Positions 1-7,862 of a stretch of DNA of 64,000 nt are shown in pieces. Below the pieces are notes generated by a model. The model searched no databases, had not been told where the DNA came from, and saw only the letters and a list, made by a program, of their open reading frames with translations. The translations under genes and the position numbers were made by a program. Source of the DNA: Lawsonibacter sp900766145 (lineage in GTDB: Bacteria > Bacillota > Clostridia > Oscillospirales > Oscillospiraceae). Numbering within the stretch: the first letter of the stretch is position 1; every line of letters begins with the position of its first letter. The stretch lies in assembly GCF_030372275.1 (NCBI RefSeq), contig NZ_JAUDDJ010000002.1. One strand, given 5' to 3'.

Positions 1-1
1 C

Positions 2-610
2 CCAGACGAGGTGCCCGAGGACGTGATCGCCGGGGCCAGGATCTTCCACTTTGGGTCTCTGTCTCTCACCGGAGAGCCGGTGCGCAGCACCACCCAAAAG
101 GCGGTGGCCCTGGCCCGGGCGGCAGGCTGTATCCTTTCCTTTGACCCAAACCTGCGCCCCCCTCTGTGGGACGATCTGGAGCAGGCCAGGGAGCAGATCC
201 ACTGGGGCCTTGCCCAGTGTGACGTAGCGAAGATTTCCGACGACGAGCTGCTCTTTCTCACCGGAGGGACCGATTTTGACGCCGGAGCCGCCAAGCTGAT
301 GGAACAATTCCCCAATCTTCAGATGGTCAATGTGACCGCGGGCGCCCAGGGGAGCATCTCCTACTATCAGGGCGTTCGGGTGTTTCAGCCCGGGGTGACC
401 CTGGGTGGCGTGATCGAGACCACTGGCGCGGGCGATACCTTCTGTGCCTGCGTTCTGAACTTCCTGCTGGAGCATGGACTGGAGCATCTCACTGCGGACG
501 ATCTCACCCAGATGCTCCGCTTTGCCAACGCGGCGGCCTATCTGGTCACCACCCGGCGGGGCGCCATCCGCTCCATGCCGGAGCCGGAGCAGGTACTGGC
601 TCTGTTATAA
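2..610 (+). CDS. PfkB-family carbohydrate kinase (fructokinase-like), 5' truncated by window edge
   Basis: This is the C-terminal two thirds of a ribokinase/PfkB-type sugar kinase, which phosphorylates a sugar using ATP in the cytoplasm. The reading frame stays open to the window edge, so the start lies outside; full-length members are about 310-330 residues and about 200 are present. Visible family marks are the FDPNLRPPLW substrate/fold segment and the catalytic TTGAGDTF motif near the C-terminus, in which the Asp is the general base. Fructokinase is the likeliest specificity, but the sugar cannot be fixed from this fragment. A strong terminator follows the TAA stop. Confidence 0.9.
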   Translation, partial: PDEVPEDVIAGARIFHFGSLSLTGEPVRSTTQKAVALARAAGCILSFDPNLRPPLWDDLEQAREQIHWGLAQCDVAKISDDELLFLTGGTDFDAGAAKLMEQFPNLQMVNVTAGAQGSISYYQGVRVFQPGVTLGGVIETTGAGDTFCACVLNFLLEHGLEHLTADDLTQMLRFANAAAYLVTTRRGAIRSMPEPEQVLALL

Positions 611-629
611 AACGTTGACTACATGATTT

Positions 630-676
630 AAAACACCCAAGTGGACGGCAAAAGCCATTCACCTGGGTGTTTTACT
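630..676 (+). terminator. Rho-independent terminator after the sugar kinase
   Basis: An inverted repeat AACACCCA...TGGGTGTT encloses a loop of about 25 nt and is followed by TTTTACTTTT. It lies just downstream of the sugar kinase stop and before the end of the convergent gene. Confidence 0.75.
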
Positions 677-717
677 TTTCTCCGGACCGCAGGAATATTT
701 TTGCAGAAGCAAATCTA

Positions 718-1341
718 TCATTTCATTCCTTCCAGGATGCTTACCCAGGTCTCCTCGGAACAGGCCTGGGAAACGCGAATGGAATAGGAATAGATCCCAT
801 CCTTCCAAACTGCCAAGGAGTACAAGCTCCCCTCCCCGCTCAGGGTCACAGAGTATCCTTCCATAGTCAGTACCAGGGTATTGGAATAGGCCGAATAGTC
901 TCCCGAGGGATCCCCGTCTCCCGCCAGCTTGCGCAGCGTTACGCTCTGCGTCTCCCCCAAATAGATCACCTCAGCCAGCCCTCCCGGATAGGCCTGATAT
1001 TCGGTCTCTGTCACTGCAAAGGGCAAATCCCCCAACTCTTCCACCTGGAAACCCACCAGCTGGGACAGCTCCTGGAGTGATGAGGCCTGCGTAATACTCC
1101 ATACCCCGTTTTGCACCCCAGATGGGTCCTCTCCGGGCAGCTGGGCCTGGAACCTCGGGAGGGTCACCGCACCAATGACCAGTAAGGCCAAACAGGCGGC
1201 AATGGCAACGCGGCGCGCAGGAATCGGTACGCTCCTCCTGCGCGGCTGAAATTCGGTGGTTCGGATGGTCCTCAGAATGCGCGTCTGCATCTCCTGGGTA
1301 ACCACAATACGATCCATCACGTTCTTATACGCCTCCCTCAA
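718..1341 (-). CDS. Single-pass membrane protein, putative anti-sigma factor (DUF4367-like)
   Basis: A protein of 207 residues with a cytoplasmic N-terminal part of about 40 residues, one hydrophobic segment at about residues 44-62 (RVAIAACLALLVIGAV), and an extracytoplasmic C-terminal domain. The C-terminal part (LYSLAVWKDGIYSYSI near the end) resembles DUF4367-type domains found on partners of ECF sigma factors. Its ATG overlaps the stop of the upstream ECF sigma gene by 4 bases (ATGA), which indicates translational coupling. The inferred role is to hold that sigma factor at the membrane until an envelope signal arrives. No zinc-binding anti-sigma motif (HxxxCxxC) is present, so the mechanism is unclear. 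Confidence 0.6.
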   Translation of the reverse strand: MREAYKNVMDRIVVTQEMQTRILRTIRTTEFQPRRRSVPIPARRVAIAACLALLVIGAVTLPRFQAQLPGEDPSGVQNGVWSITQASSLQELSQLVGFQVEELGDLPFAVTETEYQAYPGGLAEVIYLGETQSVTLRKLAGDGDPSGDYSAYSNTLVLTMEGYSVTLSGEGSLYSLAVWKDGIYSYSIRVSQACSEETWVSILEGMK

Positions 1342-1961
1342 AGGTCATATCCCTCCTTCAAAATCGATCTCAGCTTCTCCCGCCCGCGCATCAAATGGGA
1401 ACGCACCGTAGATTCTTTTTGCTCCAGGATAGCGGCAATTTCGGCGGTGGAAAGACCCTCATAATAAAAAAGGTGGATCACTTCCCGGTACTTGACCGGA
1501 AGGTCCTTTACCGCCTCCCAAACAAAGGACAGATCCTCCCGCTGCTCTGCCGCCAGCGATTCCTTCAGCTCGTCCGTGCTGCGCACCTTGTTGTAAGCAA
1601 TCCGATTCTTGCTCAGGTTTCCTGCCACCCGAAACAACCATGCCTTTTCGTGGGCCTCCTGCTCCAACACCGGCGCGGTTTTCAGATACTGGATCAGCGT
1701 ATCCTGCAAAATTTCTTCCGCATCGTCCATATTATGCAGATAAGAGTAGGCCAGGCGTAAAATGCTGCTGCCGTACTGAGTCAAAAGTGCTTCCGCCCTC
1801 TGATTGATCTGCTCTCGGTCAACCACGGACTCTTTGTTCGGACTGGCTTGTACAGCACGGATGCTTTGCAGCCAATGGCGCACCCAGGAAAGAAGCCCTG
1901 GGCATGTCCGCGGAACGCTCAGGCCAAATAGGGCCATATGGTATTGGGCATGGGTCACCAC
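1338..1961 (-). CDS. ECF-type RNA polymerase sigma factor
   Basis: Sigma-70 family factor of the extracytoplasmic-function class. Region 2 is visible as ILRLAYSYLHNMDDAEEILQ with the downstream KAWLFRVAGNLSKN stretch. Region 4 is the C-terminal helix-turn-helix (LPVKYREVIHLFYYEGLSTA through ESTVRSHLMRGREKL). The GTG at 1961 is chosen because AGGGAGAG lies 8 bases upstream. This gives an N-terminal extension of nearly 50 residues before region 2; an internal GTG near 1825 would give a more usual ECF length but has a poorer ribosome site. It is coupled to the anti-sigma-like gene that follows and probably autoregulates the pair. Confidence 0.88.
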   Translation of the reverse strand: MVTHAQYHMALFGLSVPRTCPGLLSWVRHWLQSIRAVQASPNKESVVDREQINQRAEALLTQYGSSILRLAYSYLHNMDDAEEILQDTLIQYLKTAPVLEQEAHEKAWLFRVAGNLSKNRIAYNKVRSTDELKESLAAEQREDLSFVWEAVKDLPVKYREVIHLFYYEGLSTAEIAAILEQKESTVRSHLMRGREKLRSILKEGYDL

Positions 1962-1982
1962 ATTATTTTCTCTCCCTTACAC

Positions 1983-2022
1983 AGCGGGGCCGCACAGGTT
2001 TACTCCGTGCGGCCCCGGGAAT
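1983..2022 (-). repeat. GC-rich hairpin resembling the terminator at 2836-2880
   Basis: The inverted repeat GGGGCCGCAC...GTGCGGCCCC lies downstream of the SLH gene. It shares loop and flank bases (GGTTTA.TCCGT..GGCCCCGGGAA) with the terminator of the upstream amidase gene. No T-run follows on the minus strand, so read-through into the sigma gene is likely. Confidence 0.55.
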
Positions 2023-2025
2023 GAT

Positions 2026-2646
2026 TTATTGAATCTCTGCCTGCTCCAGCACAGTAAAATACTGGGTCAGCATGCTGTCAGCCTCTTGCTGGGTAACCGT
2101 GCTCTGGGGTGCAAAGGCGTGCTCGTCCTTCTCTCCCATGACTTCCTTCATGGTCATCCAGCAAACTGCCTCATAGGCATACTCGCTGATCTGGCTGGCA
2201 TCGGAATAGCCCAGAGGAAATGCCCATGCTCCGGTAAAGCCCTGATCGTTGTTCTGGGCATAGCGATAAAGAATGAGCGCCATCTGCTCCCGCGTGACCG
2301 GGTCCTCCGGACCAAACTGATTCTCCCCGTAGCCGCCGGCAATCTTCTCGCTGGACGCCCAGCGAACGGCCTCGGCATACTCGGCCTCCGGCTCCACATC
2401 GGTGTAGTCCATAGCAAAGTTGACCACGGGGCTTCCGGCCTTCTGGTGCAGCGCAGAGACCAGCTCCGCCCGGGTGAGCAGGTCCTCCCCTGCGGTCACC
2501 GCCGGTCCCTCCGCCACCACCGATGCGTACGGGGTCGTGCTCAAGTTCGTCTGTCCAAGCACCCCATCGGCTGCAAAGGCGGGAACCGCCATAGAACCGG
2601 CCAGCGTCAGAGAGCAAAGCACCGTCAAAGCTCTTTTATTCCACAT
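2026..2646 (-). CDS. Secreted S-layer homology (SLH) domain protein
   Basis: A protein of 206 residues starting MWNKRALTVLCSL, with a Sec signal peptide (hydrophobic core, cleavage probably after AFAA near residue 27). The mature part carries SLH-like repeats: AEAVRWASSEKIAGGYGEN followed by PVTREQMALILYRYAQ is a good SLH motif, and a second weaker copy lies in EYAYEAVCWMTMKEVMGEK...STVTQQEADSML. SLH domains bind pyruvylated secondary cell-wall polymers, so this is probably a cell-surface protein. The ATG at 2646 is preceded by AAGGA at 7 bases; an earlier in-frame ATG lacks a signal peptide directly behind it. It lies between an ECF sigma gene and an SLH-amidase, all on the minus strand. Confidence 0.82.
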   Translation of the reverse strand: MWNKRALTVLCSLTLAGSMAVPAFAADGVLGQTNLSTTPYASVVAEGPAVTAGEDLLTRAELVSALHQKAGSPVVNFAMDYTDVEPEAEYAEAVRWASSEKIAGGYGENQFGPEDPVTREQMALILYRYAQNNDQGFTGAWAFPLGYSDASQISEYAYEAVCWMTMKEVMGEKDEHAFAPQSTVTQQEADSMLTQYFTVLEQAEIQ

Positions 2647-2835
2647 AATATCGTCCTTCTTTCTGCATATAAGGTGTTGGTGTTTTTCCTGTGACACCCT
2701 ATATACAGCTGACTGCCCGTATTTGTTGCAAAGAGCAAAAATTTTTTTGATTTTTTTGTCCCAGCTCAATGGGAGTATATCTCATTTTTCTGGTACTGGA
2801 AAGATATTTTGCATCAAAACTTGGTTTTTCTCCAG

Positions 2836-2880
2836 AAAAAGCCCGGGGCCGCGTGGTTTTATTCCGTACGGCCCCGGGAA
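2836..2880 (-). terminator. Rho-independent terminator after the orphan amidase
   Basis: The inverted repeat CCCGGGGCCG...CGGCCCCGGG has a short loop and, read on the minus strand, is followed by CTTTTTCT just past the amidase stop. Confidence 0.75.
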
Positions 2881-2882
2881 CT

Positions 2883-3668
2883 TTATTTCTGCTGGCTTAG
2901 CCGCCAGAGCATCTGCACGATCTCCTCCCGGGTGGCGAAGGAGCCGTACCGCTCCCCCTTGCCCTCTCCCCCGGCGATGATCCCCGCTTTCTCTGCCCAA
3001 GTGCGGGCCTGCTGGGACCAGCTGGCAGGGGTGGCATTCCCGGCCTGCTTCAAATACTCCGCCATCATGGCGTTGAACTGCTCCTGTGTCACGTCGTTCT
3101 CCTCCTCCATCGCCGCCCTCACCGCGGCCCGGAAATCATCCATGGTCACGCCATGCTTGGGCCACCAGTGGAGCACGTCGGCGTGGTTGCTGGCAATGCC
3201 CAGCTGGTTGCCCTCCGCGTGACAGATCACCACGCCAGGCTTGGTGGGGTCCAGCCCAAACTGGCGGCACAGGTGGGCGCACAGGGCCACGGCATTTTCA
3301 TAGATGGCCTGAAAATAGGCCTCATTCTTCTTTACGTCGTAGCCCACCATGGTGCCCCCCTGATAGGTGTGGCCCGCCGGCTCGCAGCATTCAAAGGAGA
3401 TGTGGGTGTTATTGGCGCTCCCCTTCTCCCCCTTTCCCGCATGCCAGCCCCGCATGGTCCAGGGCAGGGTCTGGATCACCTTGTCCCGGCTCACCACGGC
3501 GTGGACGCAGGCGTCCTTGTCCGGCTGATTCCAGCTCTTGATAAACACCTGAGGATCGGGCTGGGCCACTCCGGTGGAGTGAACCATAATCCCCGTGGGG
3601 CGGATGGTTTTTCCCGCGCGGTAACAGTCGCTGTTGGTGAGCAGCTGTGTCTCCTGTCGGTATTCCAT
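2883..3668 (-). CDS. N-acetylmuramoyl-L-alanine amidase with C-terminal SLH-like segment (orphan paralogue)
   Basis: A protein of 261 residues. The amidase_2/PGRP-type catalytic domain covers about residues 1-190. Visible marks are GIMVHSTGV (first zinc-ligand His), RGWHAGKGEKGSANNTHISF, and VVICHAEGNQLGIASNHADV. It should cleave the bond between MurNAc and L-Ala in peptidoglycan. The C-terminal 65 residues (WAEKAGIIAGGEG...FATREEIVQMLWRL) look like one SLH repeat. No signal peptide is visible, as in phage endolysins. It is a clear paralogue of the amidase at 51610-52455 but has no holin beside it. GGAGGAG precedes the ATG. The low-GC tract of about 230 bp downstream up to the SLH gene holds only the terminator and probable promoter sequence. 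Confidence 0.9.
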   Translation of the reverse strand: MEYRQETQLLTNSDCYRAGKTIRPTGIMVHSTGVAQPDPQVFIKSWNQPDKDACVHAVVSRDKVIQTLPWTMRGWHAGKGEKGSANNTHISFECCEPAGHTYQGGTMVGYDVKKNEAYFQAIYENAVALCAHLCRQFGLDPTKPGVVICHAEGNQLGIASNHADVLHWWPKHGVTMDDFRAAVRAAMEEENDVTQEQFNAMMAEYLKQAGNATPASWSQQARTWAEKAGIIAGGEGKGERYGSFATREEIVQMLWRLSQQK

Positions 3669-3749
3669 AAAAAACTCCTCCTCTCCGCCGGTTCCATTCT
3701 ATGCTCCGGCTTGTGAGGTGGTTCCAGGTATGGGAAAATGCCTTTTTAG

Positions 3750-3778
3750 TTGACAGAAGGGCATTTTTTTCATAGAAT
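3750..3778 (+). promoter_or_regulatory. Sigma-A promoter for the nhaC-type gene
   Basis: TTGACA (3750-3755), a 17-base spacer and TAGAAT (3773-3778) lie about 52 bases upstream of the antiporter start codon. Confidence 0.75.
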
Positions 3779-3830
3779 AAGGGAACGGCTGTGTGTGCCG
3801 TATCACATAAAGAGAGAGGGAGGTTCTTTT

Positions 3831-5153
3831 ATGGACCAACATCAGTCTGCCCCGCGGAGCAATCCTGTGGCGCTGGCGCCCATTCTGGTGTTTCTGGCAC
3901 TGTATCTGGGCTCCGGCATTACCTTTGAGTACATTTTAAAAATCGAAAATGGCTTCTATCAGACCCCCGCCATCGTCATTTTCCTCATCGCCCTGGCTGT
4001 GGCCTGCTTCCAGAACCGGAAGCTGGACTTCAATGCCAAACTGAAGGTGATGGCCAATGGCGTGGCTGACGAGAACATTTTGACCATGTGTCTGGTATTC
4101 CTGGCCGCAGGCGCCTTTTCCGGCGCCATCTCCGCCGCCGGCGGCGCGGACAGCACCGTATACCTGTTCCTCACCTTCCTGCCCAGCCAGTTCGCTGTGG
4201 CCGGTCTGTTCCTCATCGCCTGCTTTGTGTCCATCTCCATGGGCACCTCGGTGGGCACCATCTCCGCCCTGGCCCCCTTCGCCGTGTCCATGAGCCAGGC
4301 CACTGGCTTTGATGTGGTGATCTGCATCGCCGCCGTGGCCTGCGGCGCCATGTTCGGCGACAACCTGTCCATGATCTCCGACACCACCATCGCCGCCGTG
4401 CGCACCCAGGGCTGTGAGATGAAGGACAAGTTCCGCATGAACTTCCTCATCGTCCTGCCCGCCGCCATCATCACCCTCATCCTGTTTGTGGTGATCACCT
4501 GGGGCGGCAGCGGTCAGGTGGAGCTGCAGCCCTACAGCCTGTGGAAGGTACTGCCCTATCTGGTGGTGCTGGTGGGCGCTGTGGTAGGCGTGAATGTGTT
4601 CCTTATTCTGATGATCGGCACCGTGCTGAGCCTCATTGTGGGCGTGGCCACCGGAGCGTTTGCCTGGACTCAGGTCTTCTCCGTCATGGGTACCGGCGTT
4701 ACCGCCATGTACGACATCACCGTCATCTCCATCATTGTGGCCTGCATCGGCGCGCTGGTGAAGGAGTACGGCGGCATCCAGTGGCTCATTGACTTCATTG
4801 GCCGCCGGATCAAGACCGCCAAGGGCGCTCAGATTGGCATCGCTGGTCTGGTGGCTGCCGTGGACGTGGCCACCGCCAACAACACGGTCGCCATCGTCAT
4901 GACCGGCTCCATCGCCAAGGACATCAGCGAGGAGTACAACATCGACCCCCGGCGCACCGCCTCCCTGCTGGACATCTTTGCCTCGGTGATGCAGGGCATT
5001 CTCCCCTACGGCGCTCAGCTGCTCTACGCCGCCGCGGGAGCCGGCGTGTCCGCCATGCAGATCGTGCCCTACATGTTCTACTGCTACCTGATGGCCGTAT
5101 CCGCCATTCTCTTTATCCTGTTTTTTGCTAAAAAGTCTGTCATCAGCAAATAA
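3831..5153 (+). CDS. nhaC: NhaC-family Na+/H+ antiporter
   Basis: An integral membrane protein of 440 residues with about 11-12 hydrophobic segments. Conserved polar motifs of the NhaC family are visible: FVSISMGTSVGTISALAP, the GAMFGDNLSMISDTTIAAV segment, and DVATANNTVAIVMTGSIAK in the C-terminal half. It should exchange sodium for protons across the cytoplasmic membrane for pH and Na+ homeostasis; some homologues exchange amino-acid or malate/lactate pairs, so the substrate is not certain. The ATG at 3831 has GAGGGAGG 7 bases upstream, and a good sigma-A promoter precedes it. A perfect terminator hairpin follows the stop. Confidence 0.88.
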   Translation: MDQHQSAPRSNPVALAPILVFLALYLGSGITFEYILKIENGFYQTPAIVIFLIALAVACFQNRKLDFNAKLKVMANGVADENILTMCLVFLAAGAFSGAISAAGGADSTVYLFLTFLPSQFAVAGLFLIACFVSISMGTSVGTISALAPFAVSMSQATGFDVVICIAAVACGAMFGDNLSMISDTTIAAVRTQGCEMKDKFRMNFLIVLPAAIITLILFVVITWGGSGQVELQPYSLWKVLPYLVVLVGAVVGVNVFLILMIGTVLSLIVGVATGAFAWTQVFSVMGTGVTAMYDITVISIIVACIGALVKEYGGIQWLIDFIGRRIKTAKGAQIGIAGLVAAVDVATANNTVAIVMTGSIAKDISEEYNIDPRRTASLLDIFASVMQGILPYGAQLLYAAAGAGVSAMQIVPYMFYCYLMAVSAILFILFFAKKSVISK

Positions 5154-5170
5154 TATTGTCCCATTCAATC

Positions 5171-5209
5171 CCAGGGGCCGATGATACCATCGGCCCCTGG
5201 AGAGTTTTT
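5171..5209 (+). terminator. Terminator/attenuator hairpin between nhaC and aldehyde dehydrogenase
   Basis: A perfect 13-bp stem CCAGGGGCCGATG/CATCGGCCCCTGG with a 4-base loop is followed by AGAGTTTTT. It ends 2 bases before the AGGAGG ribosome site (5211-5216) of the next gene, leaving no room for an independent promoter between them. Confidence 0.85.
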
Positions 5210-5224
5210 CAGGAGGTCGATCCC

Positions 5225-6589
5225 ATGGAATTCACCCCCCTTATGGACCGCCAGCGGCAGTTTTTCCGCTCCGGCGTCACTCTGGACCTTGCCCGCCGCA
5301 AACAGGCTCTCCGGGACCTGCTCCGGGAGATGGAGCGGCGGGAGGACGAGCTGCTCTCTGCCCTCCACGCCGACCTGGGCAAGGCCGCCTTTGAGGGCTA
5401 TATGACCGAGCTGGGCATGGTGCGGGAAGAGCTGCGCTTCCACCTCAAGCACCTGGACCACTGGGCCCGAGACAAGCGGGTACCCACGCCCCTCTCCCAG
5501 TTCCCCGCCCGCTCCATCTGCCATCCGGAGCCCTACGGGGTGGTGCTCATCATGGCCCCCTGGAACTACCCCATCCAGCTCTCCCTGGAGCCCCTCATCG
5601 GGGCCATCTCGGCGGGCAACTGTGCTGTCTTGAAGCCCTCCGCCTACGCCCCCGCCTGCTCCCACGCCCTGAAGGAGCTCCTCGCCGCCTGCCTCCCCCA
5701 GGAGTGGGTCACGGTGGTGGAAGGGGGCCGGGCGGAAAACCAGGCCCTGTTGGAGCAGCCCTTTGATTACATCTTCTTCACTGGAAGTGTGGCGGTGGGC
5801 CGCCATGTGATGGAGATGGCCGCCCGAAATCTGACCCCGGTGACCCTGGAGCTGGGAGGCAAGAGCCCAGTGATCGTCACCGCCGACGCCGACCTGCCTC
5901 TGGCCGCCCGGCGCATCATCTTCGGCAAACTTCTCAACGCCGGGCAGACCTGCGTAGCCCCCGACTACCTGCTGGTAGAGCGGAGCGTGCAGGAAAAGCT
6001 GACCGGGCTTTTACAGCAGGAGATCACCCATTTTCTGGGCCAGACCCCGCTGGACCACCCGGACTACCCCCGGATCATCAACGAGAAACACCTGCACCGT
6101 CTGGAAGGCCTGCTTGCCGGCGGGCGCATCGTCTGCGGCGGCACGGTACAGAACGGGCGCATCGCCCCCACCCTGATGGACAACCTGGACAGCAACGCGC
6201 CTATCATGCAGGAGGAGATTTTTGGTCCCATTCTGCCCATCCTCCCCTTTGACACTCTGGAGGAGGCCATGGACTTTGTCTCCCGCCGCCCCAAGCCCTT
6301 GGCCCTGTACCTGTTCAGCCGGGACAAGGGAATTCAGCATAAGGTGCTCACCCGGCTGTCCTTTGGCGGCGGCTGTCTCAACGACACCATCGTCCACCTC
6401 ACCTCCCCCCACCTGCCCTTCGGCGGCGTGGGCGAGAGCGGCATGGGCTCCTACCACGGCAAGGCCAGCTTTGACACCTTCTCCCACGTCAAGAGCATCC
6501 TCATCCGGGGCAGCTGGCCCGACCTTCCCCTGCGCTATCACCCCTATTCCGACAAAAAGGACCGGCTGCTGCGCCGCGTTCTCCGGTAA
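5225..6589 (+). CDS. Aldehyde dehydrogenase (class 3-like, NAD(P)+-dependent)
   Basis: A protein of 454 residues, the length of short class 3 / fatty-aldehyde dehydrogenases without an N-terminal extension. It oxidises aldehydes to carboxylic acids with NAD(P)+. The cofactor/fold motif MAPWNYP is present. The catalytic general base is Glu209 in TLELGGKSP and the nucleophile is Cys243 in NAGQTCVAPDY; the spacing of 34 residues is exactly that of the family. PFGGVGESGMGSYHG near the C-terminus is also typical. AGGAGG lies 8 bases before the ATG. The nhaC terminator sits directly upstream, so expression probably depends on read-through or a promoter inside nhaC. Confidence 0.93.
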   Translation: MEFTPLMDRQRQFFRSGVTLDLARRKQALRDLLREMERREDELLSALHADLGKAAFEGYMTELGMVREELRFHLKHLDHWARDKRVPTPLSQFPARSICHPEPYGVVLIMAPWNYPIQLSLEPLIGAISAGNCAVLKPSAYAPACSHALKELLAACLPQEWVTVVEGGRAENQALLEQPFDYIFFTGSVAVGRHVMEMAARNLTPVTLELGGKSPVIVTADADLPLAARRIIFGKLLNAGQTCVAPDYLLVERSVQEKLTGLLQQEITHFLGQTPLDHPDYPRIINEKHLHRLEGLLAGGRIVCGGTVQNGRIAPTLMDNLDSNAPIMQEEIFGPILPILPFDTLEEAMDFVSRRPKPLALYLFSRDKGIQHKVLTRLSFGGGCLNDTIVHLTSPHLPFGGVGESGMGSYHGKASFDTFSHVKSILIRGSWPDLPLRYHPYSDKKDRLLRRVLR

Positions 6590-6602
6590 TTTTTACAAAA
6601 AA

Positions 6603-6654
6603 CAAAATGGGGCAAAATTTTTTCGTCGGGAAGAAGGAATTTTGTCCCCTTTTG
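6603..6654. repeat. 17-bp imperfect inverted repeat upstream of dgt
   Basis: CAAAATGGGGCAAAATT (6603-6619) pairs with AATTTTGTCCCCTTTTG (6638-6654) with two imperfections and an 18-base loop. It lies between the aldehyde dehydrogenase stop and dgt. It could be an unusual terminator or an operator/leader hairpin; no T-run follows it on the plus strand. Confidence 0.5.
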
Positions 6655-6709
6655 CGTATATAGGAGATGTAAGTGAAATCCGCTTGCCTGGGAAAGGGGG
6701 TCAATGCCT

Positions 6710-7714
6710 ATGACGATCCGGGAACAGCGCCTGGCGCAGGAACACACCCTCCTCTCCCCCCACGCCTGCCGCGCCGACCAGAGTCGGGGCCGGGAGCGCA
6801 AGGAAGAGGAGTGCCCCATCCGTACCTGCTTTCAGCGGGACATCGACCGCATTGTGTACAGCAAGGCGTTTCGCCGCCTTAAGCACAAGACACAGGTCTT
6901 TCTCCAACCCGAGGGAGACCACTACCGCACCCGGATGACCCACACCCTGGAGGTCAACCGCATCGCCCGCACCATTGCCCGGGCCCTGGGACTCAACGAG
7001 GACCTGACCGAGGCTATCGCTCTGGGCCATGACCTGGGCCACACTCCCTTCGGCCACGCGGGAGAACGGCTGCTCAGCTCCCTCATGCCCGGCGGCTTTG
7101 CCCACTACCAGCAGTCCCTGCGGGTGGTGGACCGGCTGGAAAAGGGGGGCGAGGGACTCAACCTCACCTGGGAGGTGCGCAACGGCATTGTCTGCCACAC
7201 CAAAGGCCAGCAGGCCGCCACCCTGGAGGGACAGGTAGTGCGTCTGGCCGACCAGATTGCCTACATCAACCACGACATCGAGGACGCCCTGCGGGGCAAG
7301 ATCATCTACCCCATGGACATCCCCCTGTCGGTGTCCAACCTGCTGGGCTTTACCCACAGCGAGCGCATCTCCACCCTGGTGGCCGACGTCATCGAGAGCA
7401 GCCAAGACCAGGACTCCATCCGCCAGTCCCCCGCCATCGGCGAGGCCATGGCCACCTTGCGGGAGTTCATGTTTGACAGCGTCTACACCAACCCAGTGGC
7501 CAAGGGCGAGGAGAGCAAAGCCCAGGACATGCTGCGGCGGCTGTTTGAGTATTACCAGCAAAACCCCGACGAGCTGCCCGACGACTTCCAGGACATCCGG
7601 GTCAAGGAGGGCGTGGACCGGGCCGTGTGTGACTACATCGCTGGAATGACGGATCCTTTCGCCATTGAGCGCTTCTCGGAGCTGTTCATTCCCATGTCCT
7701 GGACAGTAAAATAG
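6710..7714 (+). CDS. dgt: Deoxyguanosinetriphosphate triphosphohydrolase-like HD protein
   Basis: A cytoplasmic HD-domain dNTPase of 334 residues that hydrolyses dNTPs (classically dGTP) to nucleoside plus triphosphate. Metal ligands are visible in RMTHTLEV and in GHDLGHTPFGHAGE, followed by VRLADQIAYINHDIED. The ATG at 6710 has AAAGGGGG at 9 bases; an in-frame ATG at 6704 is only 3 bases from that site and is less likely. dgt directly upstream of dnaG-rpoD is a usual arrangement in Clostridia. The last 24 codons (from GMTDPFAIERF) are present a second time 220 bp downstream, described separately. Confidence 0.93.
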   Translation: MTIREQRLAQEHTLLSPHACRADQSRGRERKEEECPIRTCFQRDIDRIVYSKAFRRLKHKTQVFLQPEGDHYRTRMTHTLEVNRIARTIARALGLNEDLTEAIALGHDLGHTPFGHAGERLLSSLMPGGFAHYQQSLRVVDRLEKGGEGLNLTWEVRNGIVCHTKGQQAATLEGQVVRLADQIAYINHDIEDALRGKIIYPMDIPLSVSNLLGFTHSERISTLVADVIESSQDQDSIRQSPAIGEAMATLREFMFDSVYTNPVAKGEESKAQDMLRRLFEYYQQNPDELPDDFQDIRVKEGVDRAVCDYIAGMTDPFAIERFSELFIPMSWTVK

Positions 7715-7716
7715 CC
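7643..7716 (+). repeat. Direct repeat copy 1: functional 3' end of dgt
   Basis: This 74-base segment holds the last 24 codons of dgt, the TAG stop and two more bases. It recurs at 7863-7936 with 8 substitutions, so about 89 percent identical. Confidence 0.9.
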
Positions 7717-7862
7717 CGACTGCGGGGTCCCCGCACAGCGGGGCGCGCGTGAGCGCGTACAAGCGTTTTCGCCAAGGGCGAAAACCTTGGCGACGGTGGA
7801 ATTCACTTCCACCGGAGCTTTCAAATCCAAAAGGGTTCCCGCGGGGCTTGCCCCGTGGGATT
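7717..7862 (+). repeat. Four-hairpin palindromic insert between the two dgt tails
   Basis: A non-coding stretch of 146 bases made almost entirely of inverted repeats: TGCGGGGTCCCCGCA (7721-7735), GTTTTCGCC-AAG-GGCGAAAAC (about 7765-7785), GGTGGAA-TTCAC-TTCCACC (about 7795-7813) and CCCGCGGGGC-TT-GCCCCGTGGG (about 7838-7859). It looks like a structured intergenic repeat element rather than a gene. No open frame with a ribosome site is present. Confidence 0.7.

Noticed and set aside
3936..5168. Long minus-strand open frame opposite the antiporter gene
   Set aside because: It is rich in His, Gly and Asp from the complement of codon-biased Val/Ala/Ile codons, has no ribosome site, and lies fully inside a well-supported plus-strand gene.
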